A DNA stretch of 64,000 nucleotides from contig CM060126.1 of NCBI GenBank assembly GCA_030522415.1, positions 3,428,333 through 3,492,332 on the forward strand, in the 5' to 3' direction. Both the position numbers and the translations under genes were made by a program. Under the pieces are notes generated by a model. The model was not told the origin of the DNA and made no database searches. It saw nothing but the letters and a program-made list of their open reading frames with translations. The stretch is from Channallabes apus (taxonomy: Eukaryota; Chordata; Actinopteri; Siluriformes; Clariidae). Positions within the stretch are counted from its first letter, which is position 1, and each line of letters begins with the position of its first letter. This document shows, one piece after another, positions 21,495 to 58,437 of the stretch.

Positions 21495-21799
21495 TGTTTT
21501 TTAAAAATTGGTCACTGACCAGGTGCTGTGTTTCCGGCACATATCCGTGTTGCTTAAGTTTTTAAGGTAACTTGTTAAAGAAATAGTGAAATATGAGATC
21601 TTTAAGGAAACCACCACCCATGTGTATTGATCATGCTACAGCGTCCAATCAGGAGGGCTGAAAGGCTGTGGACGCTTCTTCCTCTGAGACGCATCATCAC
21701 CAAACATCATAACACACAGAGGAAAGCACCATCTGCCCTCTTCTGGATACCCGAGTTCACAAATGCACAGCTGGCTCCTGGGCATGAGACGCCAACTGT

Positions 21800-21882
21800 C
21801 TTTGTACTGTAGGAGGAAACCCGAGAACCCGGAGGAAACCGTACAAGTACAAGGAATCGAACCACTACGCCACCGTGAAATT
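21800..21882 (-). repeat. SINE-like repeat (family A) fragment
   Basis: GTAGGAGGAAACCCGAGAAC and GAATCGAACCACTACGCCAC match the end of family A. Confidence 0.5.
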
Positions 21883-21936
21883 CATATGCAAATTACTAAA
21901 TAAACAAATCAGAAATGGAAACGTTAAAGTGATTAA

Positions 21937-21942
21937 TTTATT
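21937..21942 (-). terminator. slc36a4: Candidate polyadenylation signal of slc36a4
   Basis: AATAAA on the minus strand, 277 nt downstream of the stop codon at 22219. It is the first such hexamer I see after the stop. Confidence 0.5.
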
Positions 21943-22218
21943 AATAATAAATTTGATTAATCAAAGGATATAAATATTTCACTGTCCAGAACAGTGTGTA
22001 AACATATAAACATACACACAAAAGGAAGAATATCTCTCTCGCATACAAACACACACACACACACACACTCTCAGCATAAGTGTGTGCAGCTGGAATGATA
22101 AAGTAATCGAGTGCTTAAAACCCGTGCATCTCCATCAGCGTGAGAGCGTGTAGTGCCACACACGCAAGGCAGTTCATCATCACCGTATGGAGCAGCGGGC
22201 GTGGCTGCGTCCTCGTCA

Positions 22219-46443
<24,225 letters not shown>

Positions 46444-46589
46444 GTAACAGTGGCAGTGGGCGTGGCTTCAGCACGTCGCGCGCTTTGATGCGTTGGCATG
46501 TACATACACATATATGAACAATACACACACACACACACAGACAGAGTGTGTTTTATGAGAACCATCAGAAGAGGTAAATAATCAGTAAT

Positions 46590-46960
46590 CACAGGGGAGC
46601 TCGCTCACGTCTTACCGGGAGCGCGCGACACTCCGAGGCGTCCAGCTCGCGCTGACGTGGAAGCGACATCGATGTGTCTCCTGGGCGAAACCGGGGGAAC
46701 GTGTGCACGCGCAGCCTCTCTCTTAAAACTCAGACTCTGGTCTTAAAAGCGAAGTGAAGTGAAGTGAAGCGAAGCGCGTGTAATTTCTAAAGATCGGTTC
46801 GGTTTGTTAAACCGTTTAAATCCACGGCGGGCTCGTGCGCCGTTCCGCATCGCGCGCGCATCATCGTCGCGGCCGCCCGGAATCTGTTGAAAACGTCACC
46901 GGTGTAACGCGGTAACGGGAGCGAGTCTTAAAGGCGCCGTTCACATTTGCATCGCGCTCC
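46590..46960 (-). promoter_or_regulatory. slc36a4: CpG-rich promoter region of slc36a4
   Basis: Dense CG content upstream of the start codon. A donor-like CCCG|GTAAGA on the minus strand at 46616 suggests a non-coding first exon (about 46750-46617) spliced to the exon holding the ATG at 46443. No TATA box is evident. The start site is inferred. Confidence 0.6.
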
Positions 46961-47779
46961 GGTGTGTCTGTTACATGCAAACGGGCCGAAACACCGAGTC
47001 ACCGCAATGACGTCATGATGCAACGTCCATGAAGAATAACGTGTCAGTGCACTGCATTATTCACACTATCAGTTCACACTTATTGCACCATTTCCTCCCA
47101 TGTAAATTATGCAGGCAAAAACAAAGTCACATCACTGTCTCCCATACTGTATCAGTTCCCTCTTTTTTTTAGTTCCCTCTTATTTAACAATTTTTGATTG
47201 TTTAGAATAACAACACGAGTTAAAACTTTCTCTAAATAATCCCCTGCTACACTAATGCACGTATCCCAGTGTTTCACTAGTGCTTGTACACCAAAAAAAG
47301 ATAAGTTTTCATAATCAGACTGCTTGCTTCATTCATGTCTAAAACGCTGGCCTCCCAGGAATTCCTTTAATAGATGTGGAAATGGCTTGGAGCAAGGTCA
47401 GGACTGTATGAGTGTGTGGCAATAACTCCTTGCCGAGTTCCTGTAGCATGCAAATGGTTCACAGGAACAATTGCAGCAGGCTCCGAGTGACCCACCTCGG
47501 CCGGGATCGGCTTCTTTAAAACGTTTGCGCCATATTAGAGTCTCGTAGCTGTACTGTGTTTAATGTCTTGTGTAAATGTCAATCACTTTTAAGAAAAGCT
47601 GAAATTTCATCTCAAGTCCCAGTTTGACTTGTATGATTGACTCATTTTGTATAACTGCAGCTCTACCAGTGATGTAAGGTTATGCTAATGCCTTGGTTAT
47701 CGCTAGTTAGCATGTATGTAAATAGCAACATTTCATTCATAACATGTTTGATCTAATCTAAATTACATACTTTATATAT
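46961..47779. other. Intergenic between slc36a4 and smco4
   Basis: No gene or named repeat recognised. Confidence 0.5.
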
Positions 47780-47784
47780 TTAGT

Positions 47785-48195
47785 GGTCGGCAGTATAGGA
47801 GCACCTCAGGGGACTGTACTCACCCCTTTCCTGTTCACACTATATACACTGATATTGTGAGGTGAGGAGATGACCAGTTACTATTCAGGATAGTGGATGT
47901 TGAGACGTTGAGATGGTGAGGTCATACAAATACCAGTGGCTACAGCTGGATGGCCAAGTGGACTGGACAGTGAACCCTGACTGTCTGTACAAGAAAGGTC
48001 ATAGTTGGCTGTTCTTCCTGAGCAGACTAGACTCTTTTATCATCTGTAAAAAGCTCCTGTTGATGGTTTACTGGTCTGTCTTTGCCGGTATACCCTTGAG
48101 TGTTGAGAGGCAGCCTCAGAATCAGGGACTCCACAAGATTGAACAAAGTTGTCAGGAGTGCTGGTGTAGTGTACTGAAGTGTAGTATTTGAAGCA
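47785..48195 (+). pseudogene. LINE reverse-transcriptase fragment, second family
   Basis: GAPQGTVLTPFLFTLYT (near 47795) is an RT motif. Then YKYQWLQLDGQVDWT and LYKKGHSWLFFLSRLDSF (47913 onward) match the post-RT region of a different fish LINE family from the one at 2.9-9.5 kb. Frames are broken. Confidence 0.7.
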
Positions 48196-48261
48196 GGAAT
48201 GTCTCTGCCTGCTGACTATTATGCGTAATTGCGTGACTTGCCTTTCCATCAAGACACTTAC

Positions 48262-48545
48262 TCACTCATGGTCTTTATCCTGTGTACAGTGGCGCAGGGG
48301 GCCTGGAACCTATCCCAGGAGACTTAGGGCACGAGGCAGGGTACACTGTGAACAGGGTGCCAATCCATCGCACTACAGGAATTTGTGGAACGGCAAGTAG
48401 CCTTATCTGCATGTCTTTGGATTGTGGGATGAAACTGGAGCACCCGGAGGAAACCCACCAAGCACAGGGAGAACATGCAAACTCCACACCACGGGAATCA
48501 AACCTGGGCCCTGGCGGCGCAAGGCGAGACATGCCTAATGTAGCA
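48262..48545 (-). repeat. SINE-like repeat (family A)
   Basis: CCTATCCCAGGAGACTTAGG, GCCAATCCATCGCACT, GGAGGAAACCCACCAAGCAC and GGGAATCAAACCTGG are present in family order. Confidence 0.75.
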
Positions 48546-48849
48546 GGAGTTTGAAATCAGAAGAATAACTGGTTACAGACAGAGAGAAGGGTTCCAGCAG
48601 ACACAAGCTGTTTGAATGTCTATGTGTCTGAACACAGGCTATAGGAAGTGTTACCACATAAGGAGTCAGGAAGCACAATGAGGGTGTTCTCGTCATATTA
48701 TAAAACCTCACAGAGAGAGAGAGAGTTTTGAGAAAAATTAAAAATGCTACTTGCAGCTAATATAAGCACTATACTTTAACAATTTAAGCTAAATACTTCT
48801 GTTCTTTTACTCAAGTACAAAAGAGGGCTTATACTTGAGAAATGTAACA

Positions 48850-48945
48850 TGGAGCCTATCCCAGGAGCCTTAGGGCACGAGGCGGGGTACACCCTGGATA
48901 GGGTGCCAATCCATCTCAGGGCGCACACACATACACACTCACTAG
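48850..48945 (-). repeat. SINE-like repeat (family A) fragment
   Basis: Only the tail part, GGAGCCTATCCCAGGAGCCT through CCAATCCATCTCAGGG. Confidence 0.7.
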
Positions 48946-48954
48946 TATAGAAGA

Positions 48955-48956
<2 letters not shown>

Positions 48957-48994
<38 letters not shown>
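48957..48994. repeat. (TA)n microsatellite
   Basis: Pure TA alternation. Confidence 0.9.
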
Positions 48995-48996
<2 letters not shown>

Positions 48997-51293
48997 TTTG
49001 TTATTCTTGTAGTTTAGCTTTGCACTGTTAGTACCGTTGGTCATCTCCCATATGTATGTTCTGACTATACGTAAGCTCTACACTGTGCAATCACACACCT
49101 GTTTTATTTCTCTTCTCAATGGCTATTTACATGCAATTATTAAAAGTTTTTATTTTATTTTATTTGGTGCAATATATAATATACAGTATATTTCAGGTTT
49201 TCTTTTATTAGAAAAGTCTTTAAAATAGTAAACTGTCATCTCAAACAAATTACAACCAAAGACTGATAGACACACTGATAGAAACTGAAACTTGAATGAA
49301 CTCACACAGAAAATTCACTCACTTTATCATTGTTTTGTAGTTTTTAATACATTCTTAAGGCACAATGCTAAATGAAGGCCAGCTGAAGAATCTTACAGCT
49401 ACTCTGTGTGTGTGTGTGTGTGTGTGCGTGCGTGCTGCTGGCTGTTGTGAACAATATAATACACACTTTGTCATTGCCACACGTTCATACACACGTCTAA
49501 TCAAGGCACACGGAGTTTAGATTTGGTTCTTAGGTCCACTTACGTAGAGAAATAACATACAAACGCTTCACAGAGGAAAACAGCATAAGGTTGCGATGAT
49601 CCGTTTTTATGATGTGTTGCAATATTTGAGGTGCGCATAGCTTTGCGACATGTAGAAATTACATGTAGAAATTATAAGTTATCGTTATTAAAAATTATCA
49701 TCACGCATGAACTCGGAAACTAACAGCGGTTTGCGCGCAGTTTACGTCACGACAACATGCCACATGCCTTCTCCATGGGTACAACAACAGATTTTTTCAC
49801 CCCCATTCAAGCACACTGTGTTTTCGCCAACAAACAATTTTTCGTAAAATTCTGTGCAAATTTGTATAACACATTAATAGCACATGTGGCCAGACGTTTC
49901 TTCAGTTCCTGCCTACGGTTTGGTGCAAAAATTTATAATTTATGTTACATCATTTTTAAATTATGTTACAAATTTTGATTTGTTTATTACATGTTTATAA
50001 AGATATCATTATATTTTAAAAAAATTGGAACTAAGAAAAAAGTTTACCAGGCCACAAACCACAAGCTATTTACATAGGGTTGTAAGATATCGATGTAAGA
50101 AATAAAACTGAATTAAAAGTAGTGATTTTTGTACTGTTTTTCCAATAGTTCAGGCAAGTTGCAGCATTTAGTCAGCTGTTAAATTCTGTTAAAGCAAAAA
50201 AACTAAACAAAAAAACTTTTAATCACAGTAAGGTTTCTTGACGGAAAGTCAAAAGTTGAATAGTGTCGCATGTGTAGAGTTCTTCTTATACATCATCCCC
50301 ACCAGGGGGTGCTGTTTCTCAACATTAACTTTTTTCCCCCTCTAAAACACATTACAAAAAATATGCTAAAAGGCGAGCGTAAATTAATAATTACTAAATT
50401 TTTTCTAAACATTTTTTTAATTAGCAAACGAGCTGCATGTAGAGGCTGTTGAAACAAAAACCGAGTTCTCACACGTGTTTGTGTATGTGTCGGTGCTGAG
50501 AGAGTTAGCATTAGCACGCCTCCTAAACACTTTGCGCCTGGTGGTCTTGTCTAGTGCAACAAATGTCATAAAAACATCATCATCACCACAGAAACATCAA
50601 CCTTCAAACATCAGCACAGTATAGTTCTCATATTAAAATGATTATCTTCCATGACGAGTCTGACGAAATGCGATACAAAATGTGAAAACCTTATAACAAG
50701 AACATTGTTTTGGGATATAATTGTGTGTGTGTGTGTGACATCAGCGCTAATATAACACACTAAAACATAGACTGTGTCCCAAACGCTGAGGTATGAATTT
50801 TTAACGCTGGATTTGAGACGCAGTTCCAAAATACTGCTACGTTAAATACGACTAAACAGAAACGAATCTACAGAGATTAGCGTAGGAGATTAGCGTAGGA
50901 GATTAGCATAGGAGATTAGCGCTCGCCACGAAACACCACCCTGAGGTAAAAACTGACGAAGAAAGGAAGCTGAAGACAAAACCTTTAACTGATCTTTGCA
51001 CAGTTGTCAAAGGATCATAAAGATGAAATTATATTAAAGAAAATTTTAAATAATAATAATAATAATAAAGCTAGCTTATGTTAGAACACAGTAACTAGTG
51101 GACGAACTAGCGTTTGGGACACAAACAAATAAGGAGTGTGTTAAATTAGGGAAGGAACTTTTCAGTTTTAGTTTGGCATTTAGATAAAATATAATTAAAA
51201 AAATGCTGTTGTTGGTGTTTCACAGAAAGACCTTTTGTTTTGGCATTGAACTTAGTGTGTGTACATATGTATTATTAATACTATGTATGTGTG

Positions 51294-51295
<2 letters not shown>
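48995..51295. other. Intergenic, no gene seen
   Basis: Mostly AT-rich. A near-CTCF motif (CCACCAGGGGGTGC, 50299-50312, 13 of 14 consensus positions) and a short tandem repeat GGAGATTAGCGTA (50870-50915) are the only structures noted. Confidence 0.5.

Positions 51296-51298
<3 letters not shown>

Positions 51299-51352
<54 letters not shown>
51299..51352. repeat. (GT)27 microsatellite
   Basis: Uninterrupted GT run about 0.8 kb downstream of the smco4 stop codon. Confidence 0.95.
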
Positions 51353-51355
<3 letters not shown>

Positions 51356-52113
51356 CTTCGGTTGAGTCCTGATTTGTGGAACCTTCTTCCCAGGTCCTGA
51401 TTCATCTCCTGAATCTCGGTTGCTTTGGCATGAAACTGAAACCCTGTAAACACAGTACGGAGCCAACATGGCCACCGCGGGCATTCGGTTCGAGCTCTGA
51501 CAGAGCCAAAATGGCCTCCTGTTTCACCTAGTCGCATGGTGGTTGCAGGAAACCGTTCTAGTTTCTTTTTGCGTCGGGGTTAGAGGGACGTAGGGAGGCA
51601 GCGGTGGTGTCCCGATACCGTTTTCATCGTGCCCTCGTCTCCTTCCGTGGCACTTTCAGCACTCGGATCTTAAGCAAGAGTAATGGATCAATTATCTGCT
51701 GTTAAAAGTTAATGGTGCATCCTGAGCATGTTCTTACAGTCCATTTTACTCAACGTGTATATGCTTATACTGGATTGCAAGTTAGCTAGCAAACTATCTA
51801 GCATTAGAACAATGTTGTAATACACTTCACATGGAGTAGGAAGCAAGATGGGCTTGGTAATGAGCTGGCATGGGCACTGCAAAGGGTGTATGCATCATCA
51901 TTTCATACTCTACGTGGTAGAACTGTATAAGAAGTATAGGACTTACACTCATAAGTTTTGTACGCCTTGGGATTTAACTTTGCGGCACACTGTGGTGCAT
52001 TATGGGATTGATGTGTGAGGGAAAGTGGACGAGGGACGAGGGAGTTGAAAGCACGACTAGAACGCATCATGTTGAACATCTTGCTATAGGAAGAGAGGGG
52101 AACAGCGGAATGC

Positions 52114-52296
52114 CTACTCCTGGATGGCTCCGGGTCGGGTGGCGACGTAGACGAAGAGGACGATGAGGAGGATGAGGACGGCGAGTGTGGGCAGGACGAC
52201 GGTGGCCACCTGCTCACGTGCCTCCTGCATCGCCTGCTTGCGCTCCTTCTTATCCTTCCACGACTCCTTCTTCGGCTTGCCCTTCAGTTGACGCAT
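52114..52296 (-). CDS. smco4: Single-pass membrane and coiled-coil domain protein SMCO4
   Basis: 60 codons; the human protein is also about 59 residues. The N-terminal half is very basic and helical (MRQLKGKPKKE, then KDKKERKQAMQEAREQ), a short coiled-coil candidate. Residues 32-52 (VVLPTLAVLILLIVLFVYVA) form one hydrophobic membrane segment, and the tail is short (TRPGAIQE). The start is the ATG that matches the family's MRQLKGKPKK start; an upstream in-frame ATG at 52329 would add 11 residues and is less likely. The exon probably begins at 52418 after CTCCTGCAG. It is joined to a non-coding exon ending at 54945. The function is not known to me. Confidence 0.9.
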   Translation of the reverse strand: MRQLKGKPKKESWKDKKERKQAMQEAREQVATVVLPTLAVLILLIVLFVYVATRPGAIQE

Positions 52297-53564
52297 GGCA
52301 TCCGAGAGTCCTCGAGGACGCACACACACTCACACACACACTCTGTCACTCTTACACACACACACAGACGCTGGGTTCTTTACAGCTGCAGATAAATTGC
52401 ACACGGCGGGTCGTTAACCTGCAGGAGGCACATGGAGCACAAAAAGAAAAAAGATGAGAGAAAGACCAAAAAGCATAAAATAACACATAGGTCTCTATGG
52501 TAATGCATTATGAATAATATCTGCATACAATTCGCATATTTACGCATATGCAACAGGCTGTTTTGGAAGAATTTGTGTTTCCCACTTGCATTTACATCCC
52601 TTCTAGAAATTTCCAGTAGTCATGGCAACTGTGCAAAGATCAGTAATGGTAAGACACATACACTAACACACACACACACAGCAGTCTAAGCCTATTTCCA
52701 CACCACCCATCCAGGCAATAAGGAAGTGGGTGGGAAACAGGAAATGGGAGTAAAAAACTAGTTCCTGAGGAAGTCTTCGTATAATAACTTAAAAGGTTTC
52801 TCTTAACTCTGTTTAGCGCGTACAGCGTGGAGGAGCTCAACTTCAGGTTCTGAGTGACCTACATAGTGTGTAGGAGCCGTTATTTCATACACTATGTAGT
52901 GCTTCTGTTTAGGTAGAATACGGCAGGATTATAAATCGGGTTATCAGTGATGTCGCTCCATATTATCAGTCTGCTGTTGAGTAACTAAATGTAGCCCGGT
53001 CCTTATAACATTGGTTTTCTCCCTTAAAAACCGAGCACAGCATTTAAACGACACAAACTAACTTTAAATAATATTAACGGAGAAAGCACCCGCCATAATT
53101 ATTTCTAAACAAACTTGCCATAAAATTCTAAGACCGCCTGCGCCACCTGTAGGATTATGAAAAAATTGTGACGTTTTATCGCTTCAAATACTAAAAGTCT
53201 TTTAAAAAACTCAACTTGTCAGTGAGTGGCTGCAGTCGTGCGAGCACGCAGTGTTTTCTAACGCAAGTCATACCTGAATCAACCCCCACCCATCCCTATG
53301 ACACAAAGTCGTGACTTGCAGCACTGCACCAAAAATAAAACTGGAGTTACTGACACGTGTTAACTTATGTGTAAAAATCACGAGTGCTTTCTTTCAAACT
53401 TTGTTTAGAACGTTCCCGGTGCTGAAATAATTGAACACAGACAAGGCTGATCATGAGTACACACCCATCTTTAGCAGATGCTAATGAATATTAATGAGTA
53501 TGCGAATGCAACAGTCACATGACAAGGTGTCAGAAGAAAAAAGAAACAAACAAGTTACATTTTT

Positions 53565-53800
53565 TCTGAGACTCCGGTTTCCTCCCACAGTCCAAAGACA
53601 TGCAGATTAGGCTAATTGGCGTTCCCAAATTGACCATAGTGTGTGAATGAGTGTGTGTGTGTGTGTGTGCTCTGCGATGGATTGCCACGCTGTCCAGGGT
53701 GTACCCTATCTCGTGCCCTGAGTCTCCTGGGATAGGCTCCAGGTCCCCGCGACCCTAATACAGGATAAAGCGGTATAGAAGATGAATGAGTGAATGAAAG
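53565..53800 (+). repeat. SINE-like repeat (family A)
   Basis: It starts at CTCCGGTTTCCTCCCACAGT and runs to GGATAAAGCGGTATAGAAGA then TGAATGAG. It is opposite in orientation to the copy at 26512 and lies in the smco4 intron. Confidence 0.8.
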
Positions 53801-54639
53801 ATTCCAAAAGCTTGCGTGTTTCTTTCTCTTTCTTTTTTGGTGGCTCTGTGTCTGCCATGATGTTTTTTTTAAAGAGAAATTTATAATTAAGTCTCAGGTC
53901 ATGTGATCTCAGTGCCATGGAAGTGAGGTTGGGCGTAATTAGCATACTAAAAGTACAGGCTGCACAAAACAATTTTCTAAAAAAAATTATAGATAGATGT
54001 GCAAGGCCAAAACAATAACATGATCATAATTTTGTATACATTTTCTTCTTATTTATTGGGCACTTGTATCGACTGAATCAATCTAACACACCATTTAAAT
54101 GAGCAAATTGCTTATTTTTTATGTTAACGAGTTTATTTGGCCACCTTTTGTCATGATATTTATCATTTTAACAAGAGACATTATTTAGATACATTTATTG
54201 AGCTTATTTGAGGTCAAACATAAGCAAAATAATGCACGTGGTTTTTAAAGGTTGAGGCCTAACGTCGCTGCGCATGCGCGCACTGAACACAGCGGGTGCC
54301 GAGTTATTTCTGTCTACGGTAACCGAAGAGGGTCATAAGCATCGAGAGTTTAAAAAACTTGGATTCAAAACTCTTTAACATGCCTTTTATAGTACTGTTA
54401 GCACATCTAAAGTGCATTTTATAGTCACAGTACTCAGTTTATGCGATAAAACAGAAGAGATTAGCATATTTTTAACTTCATCCAGAGTCAAATGACGTTA
54501 ATTGTAAAGTTAGATACAGTTACTGAACAAGGTAAGAAAAAGAAAAGTATTTTATCGAATAAAAAACAAAACACTAAACCGGTAATTTGAGCACTTAAGA
54601 GAGTTTTTAGCCAAAAATACACAAACGCTAAAAACTAAA

Positions 54640-55215
54640 CCCAAGTTTCTGATTACGCGCGCGCCTACCCGCGTCCCGAATCCCTGCGCGCGCCCTACGC
54701 AAGGTCACTACGCAGTGCGCGAGACACTCGGGAGTGTAACCGCAGCGTCGCGCGCTTGTAGTGAACCCGCGCGCTGTTTAGGATTCAGTCCGGTCTCCTG
54801 CTGCAGCACACCGGCTACCGGGGAACAAACTCCACACACACACGCTCGGTCTGTCTCCTAACGTTACAAGCTGTCCGGTTACCACCGACTGCCAACTTCC
54901 AGCGAGTCGCGTTCACGCGCGCACTTTCGTTTCTTTGGGCTTACCTCGCGAGTCTGTAACGGCCCACGGGGATCCAACGCCATGCACGCGCGGCTCGCTC
55001 TTTTTTGTTGCGGCCGGGAGTTGTTGAGGAAAGTGTCGCTCAGTCTCCTCCGGGGACTCACGCGCGCTGGTTTCTCGGGAGCTCGTGCGCCGATTTCAAC
55101 GGGATTACGTGGCAGCAGACGGGCAGAAGTCGGCTCGAGCGCCGCGGAGAGGAGGAGCGAGGAAGAGGCGGGGTGCACCGGGAACAAGAGCGACGCGCGA
55201 GCGCGCACTGCCAGC
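54640..55215 (-). promoter_or_regulatory. smco4: CpG-rich promoter and first exon region of smco4
   Basis: Very CG-rich, unlike its AT-rich neighbours. On the minus strand a donor CGCGAG|GTAAGCCC lies at 54945, so an untranslated first exon from about 55200 to 54945 joined to 52418 is likely. The short MALDPRGPLQTRE frame in it is probably an upstream frame. Confidence 0.6.
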
Positions 55216-56896
55216 AGCACATGATGATGATGATGATAATAATAATGATAATATTAATGCTGATAAGAGTAATCACAGCAACAGTAAAATATATAATTAA
55301 TAAAACAGTAATAAGAGTACTAAAATATTAACAATACAACAACTAATAATAAAAATGCAGCATTAATGCTGGTAATAATAGTCTGTAATAATAATAACAA
55401 CAGTAGTAACAAATATAAAAGAATAAGAGTAAAATATAACATTAATGCAATTATCTCTTTAATGTCTCATTGATTTATTATCTCTCAATAATGCTAATAA
55501 TAACAGTAATAATAAACATAGATAAAAAAAAAGTAATGAGTACTAAAATATTAACAAGGCTGCAATTAATAATACAAATTAATAATTATTAATAATAGTA
55601 ATGATTATTATTATTATTACTATTTTTACTATTATTACAAATATAGCTGTAAGGATTTGTGGGGCCAAGCACCCGTGCCATCTCCACACACCCTGTGTGC
55701 TTTTTTTTTTGAGCATGTTAAACCATCTAAAAAACCCGGAAATATTTTTCTGGTGTGTCCGGGTGACGATGGCGCTGCTGATTTGGCGGGTCATTGTTGA
55801 GATCTAGACAAGTCTAACTGCAAGTGTGTATGAGCAATGCCTCAAAATCTCCAGACTCACAGATGTCTGAATGGCAGAAGTTTCCAACCTGTTTGTTAAG
55901 ACCTCCAAATGGACCCGGATGAATGAAGAAAAGAAAATGTAAAAAAATATATAAATAATCGTTAGAAGTACAAGAGGGCCTTCGCACACTATGACATGAG
56001 CACTATTAGAACACCAGCATTATCAGAGCAATGGCAATTATGTTATCGTCTCATGGTGCTGTTGTCCTAGTGCTTGAGCTCTACTAATACAGCATTAATG
56101 CTGATAATAATGAGTAATAAAAAATAAATTAAATTAAATAACATGTCTAAAAGTGCTAAAACAATAGCAATACTACTACAACAACAAATGATAATACTGC
56201 ATCAATGCTGCTAATATTAACTAATAAAAAGAGAAAAAATAGTAATAGGAGTACTAACATATTAACAATACTGATACATCAACAAAACAATTATAATAAT
56301 ATAATGAATCATGATAATAAAAGTGTTAATGATAATTGTTCTACCACAGCACTGCTGCAGGTTGGGTCCTATAACAGCACGAGAGGTGACGAGTCATGCT
56401 AGATAAGAGTTTATTCATAAACGTTTCCATTTGTAACATACTGTAGCACGAAAACAGAAATATCTAGCGGTCTCATGGATGACTAGCAGACTATTCTGCT
56501 AACCAGAATAACTAGCGGCTTATCGCTGACTGACCCACACCTTAGGGTTAAACCAGTTTAAAAAAAGATAGACTTGCATACATGATACACTTAGCAATAA
56601 TCATGTAGCGGTTACGTCTGTACGTTGGACTAACAGCTAAATCAAGCTATAAATTAGCTACCTAGAGCGTAATTTATCTAGCTAACGTAATATGCTTACT
56701 ATTTATGTCTAACTAAATATACTCATAATGAATTAATTAACAACATAAGTGTCATAGTTTTATAAAATAAAATTTTCAGCAGTTTGCAACAATAAATAAA
56801 TAAATAAATAAAAGATCCAGACGACAAATTGGGGCTTCTTGTGTTTCTGTACTCTTGAGTGTGTGTAGCGCGCGCGCGTGTGTGTGTGTGTGTGTG
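55216..56896. other. Intergenic between smco4 and ccdc150, AT-rich
   Basis: Trinucleotide-like AAT/ATG steps occur at 55221-55620 and 56150-56340. A possible AATAAA for ccdc150 is at 56415-56410 on the minus strand. No gene seen. Confidence 0.6.
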
Positions 56897-58395
56897 CTAT
56901 GTCTGTGAGTGTGCTCGAGCTGCAGCTGTGTAGCCATTAGCCACGCGGTCCAGCTCTTTCTTCATCTCCCAGCGCTGTAGTGTAGAAGCCCAGCGTTCCA
57001 GCTCCTGCTCAACCACACACCCCACCTTAACACACACACACACACCAAATGCAGTTATCATTGTGAAAATGCATAGTAGCTTTCAGAGTTCAGAGTCGCA
57101 GTACCTCGCTGGGATCGTGCACCGCTGAAGTCTCATTTCTGTCGCCTCTGGAGTCCCTGGTTTGCTCCTGAAGCGAGGCGCGGTCGTGTCCCAACCCGCT
57201 TCTCAAGCTGTCGAATTTGGAGCGGAACCAGCTGTGCGCCTCCTGCAGGTTCTCGGAGATCTGAAACGATTCTTGGCGAATTAGCGTTTCTCTGTTTCTG
57301 CCAATCAGGAGCCAGGATTTCTCTGTTTAACGTTTCCCTACCTGCTGTGACGCGAGCCTGACGTCCGTCATCTTCTGTTCAGCTTCACTCTTTTCCTCTT
57401 TCAGCTTCACCACACACTCTACCAGTGTCTGCACACACACACACACACTCAACACTGACTACTCATCATTGACAGATGACACATCTGAGATCGACTCCAT
57501 TATGGTGGAACACTTCAAAACACCACATTGAATGTGAAACATATAAGAGTTAAGTGGAATTGACACTCTCGAAGCAGCGACACAACACACTACAGCGGCG
57601 CACGGTGTGAGATTCTTGTAGCTACCTGTTAGATACCTTATTGTATTTTTATTTACTATCCGTTAAACGAAATAAACCAAGAACACACTTCGCATTTCTC
57701 CTGCAGTGTCTGTGTGAGGCATCTTTCTGCCTGTAGCGCCTCCTCCTGGCTGGAGGAGAGATCGAGCAGTTCGGCCTGCAGAGACGCAACATCGACACGC
57801 AGCTGCTCCAGCGACTGAGCCTGACAACACACACACGCACACACACCAGAGAGAGAGTTTAAGCAGCAGAAATTATGCAAATTAATTTATATATATATGA
57901 TATCTGTGTGTGTATTAATTGCTAAAGCATGTGAATTGATGTACTGTAAATGTGTGTGTGTCGCCCTAACCCTAGCCATGTTGTTCTCTTCATGCTTGTT
58001 TCTCTGCTTTAGCTGAACCGTCTGCGTTTTAATTCGAGCGTTCTGATTGGACATAAGGTTCTCCAATTCACACACTTTTTTCTGAAGTTTCCGATTGGTT
58101 CGCGACAGGTCACATGACCTGGACGGCACATCATGGAGAGCTTTCTTCAACTAGTGGGAGGAGAAAGGCATGGAGAGAGGGCGACAGGCAAAAGAATATA
58201 AAAGATCACAAGGTGGATGAGTAGAGAGAGTGTGTGTGTGTGTGTGTGTGTGCGTGTTAGTTACCTCACATATCTCCAGCTGAGCTGAATTCCTCCCATG
58301 ATGCCTTGCTCTCTGGAGTTCATCAACTTGCTTTGTTAACTGGTTAATCTCTTGTTTGGCTTTGTGTAGCTCTGCCTCTCTGGTGATGTAAACAA

Positions 58396-58437
<42 letters not shown>

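Noticed and set aside
54982..55331. Plus-strand frames of 80 and 108 codons in the CpG-rich region
   Set aside because: CG-rich promoter sequence has few stops; the frames are opposite to the inferred smco4 exon and resemble no protein I know.
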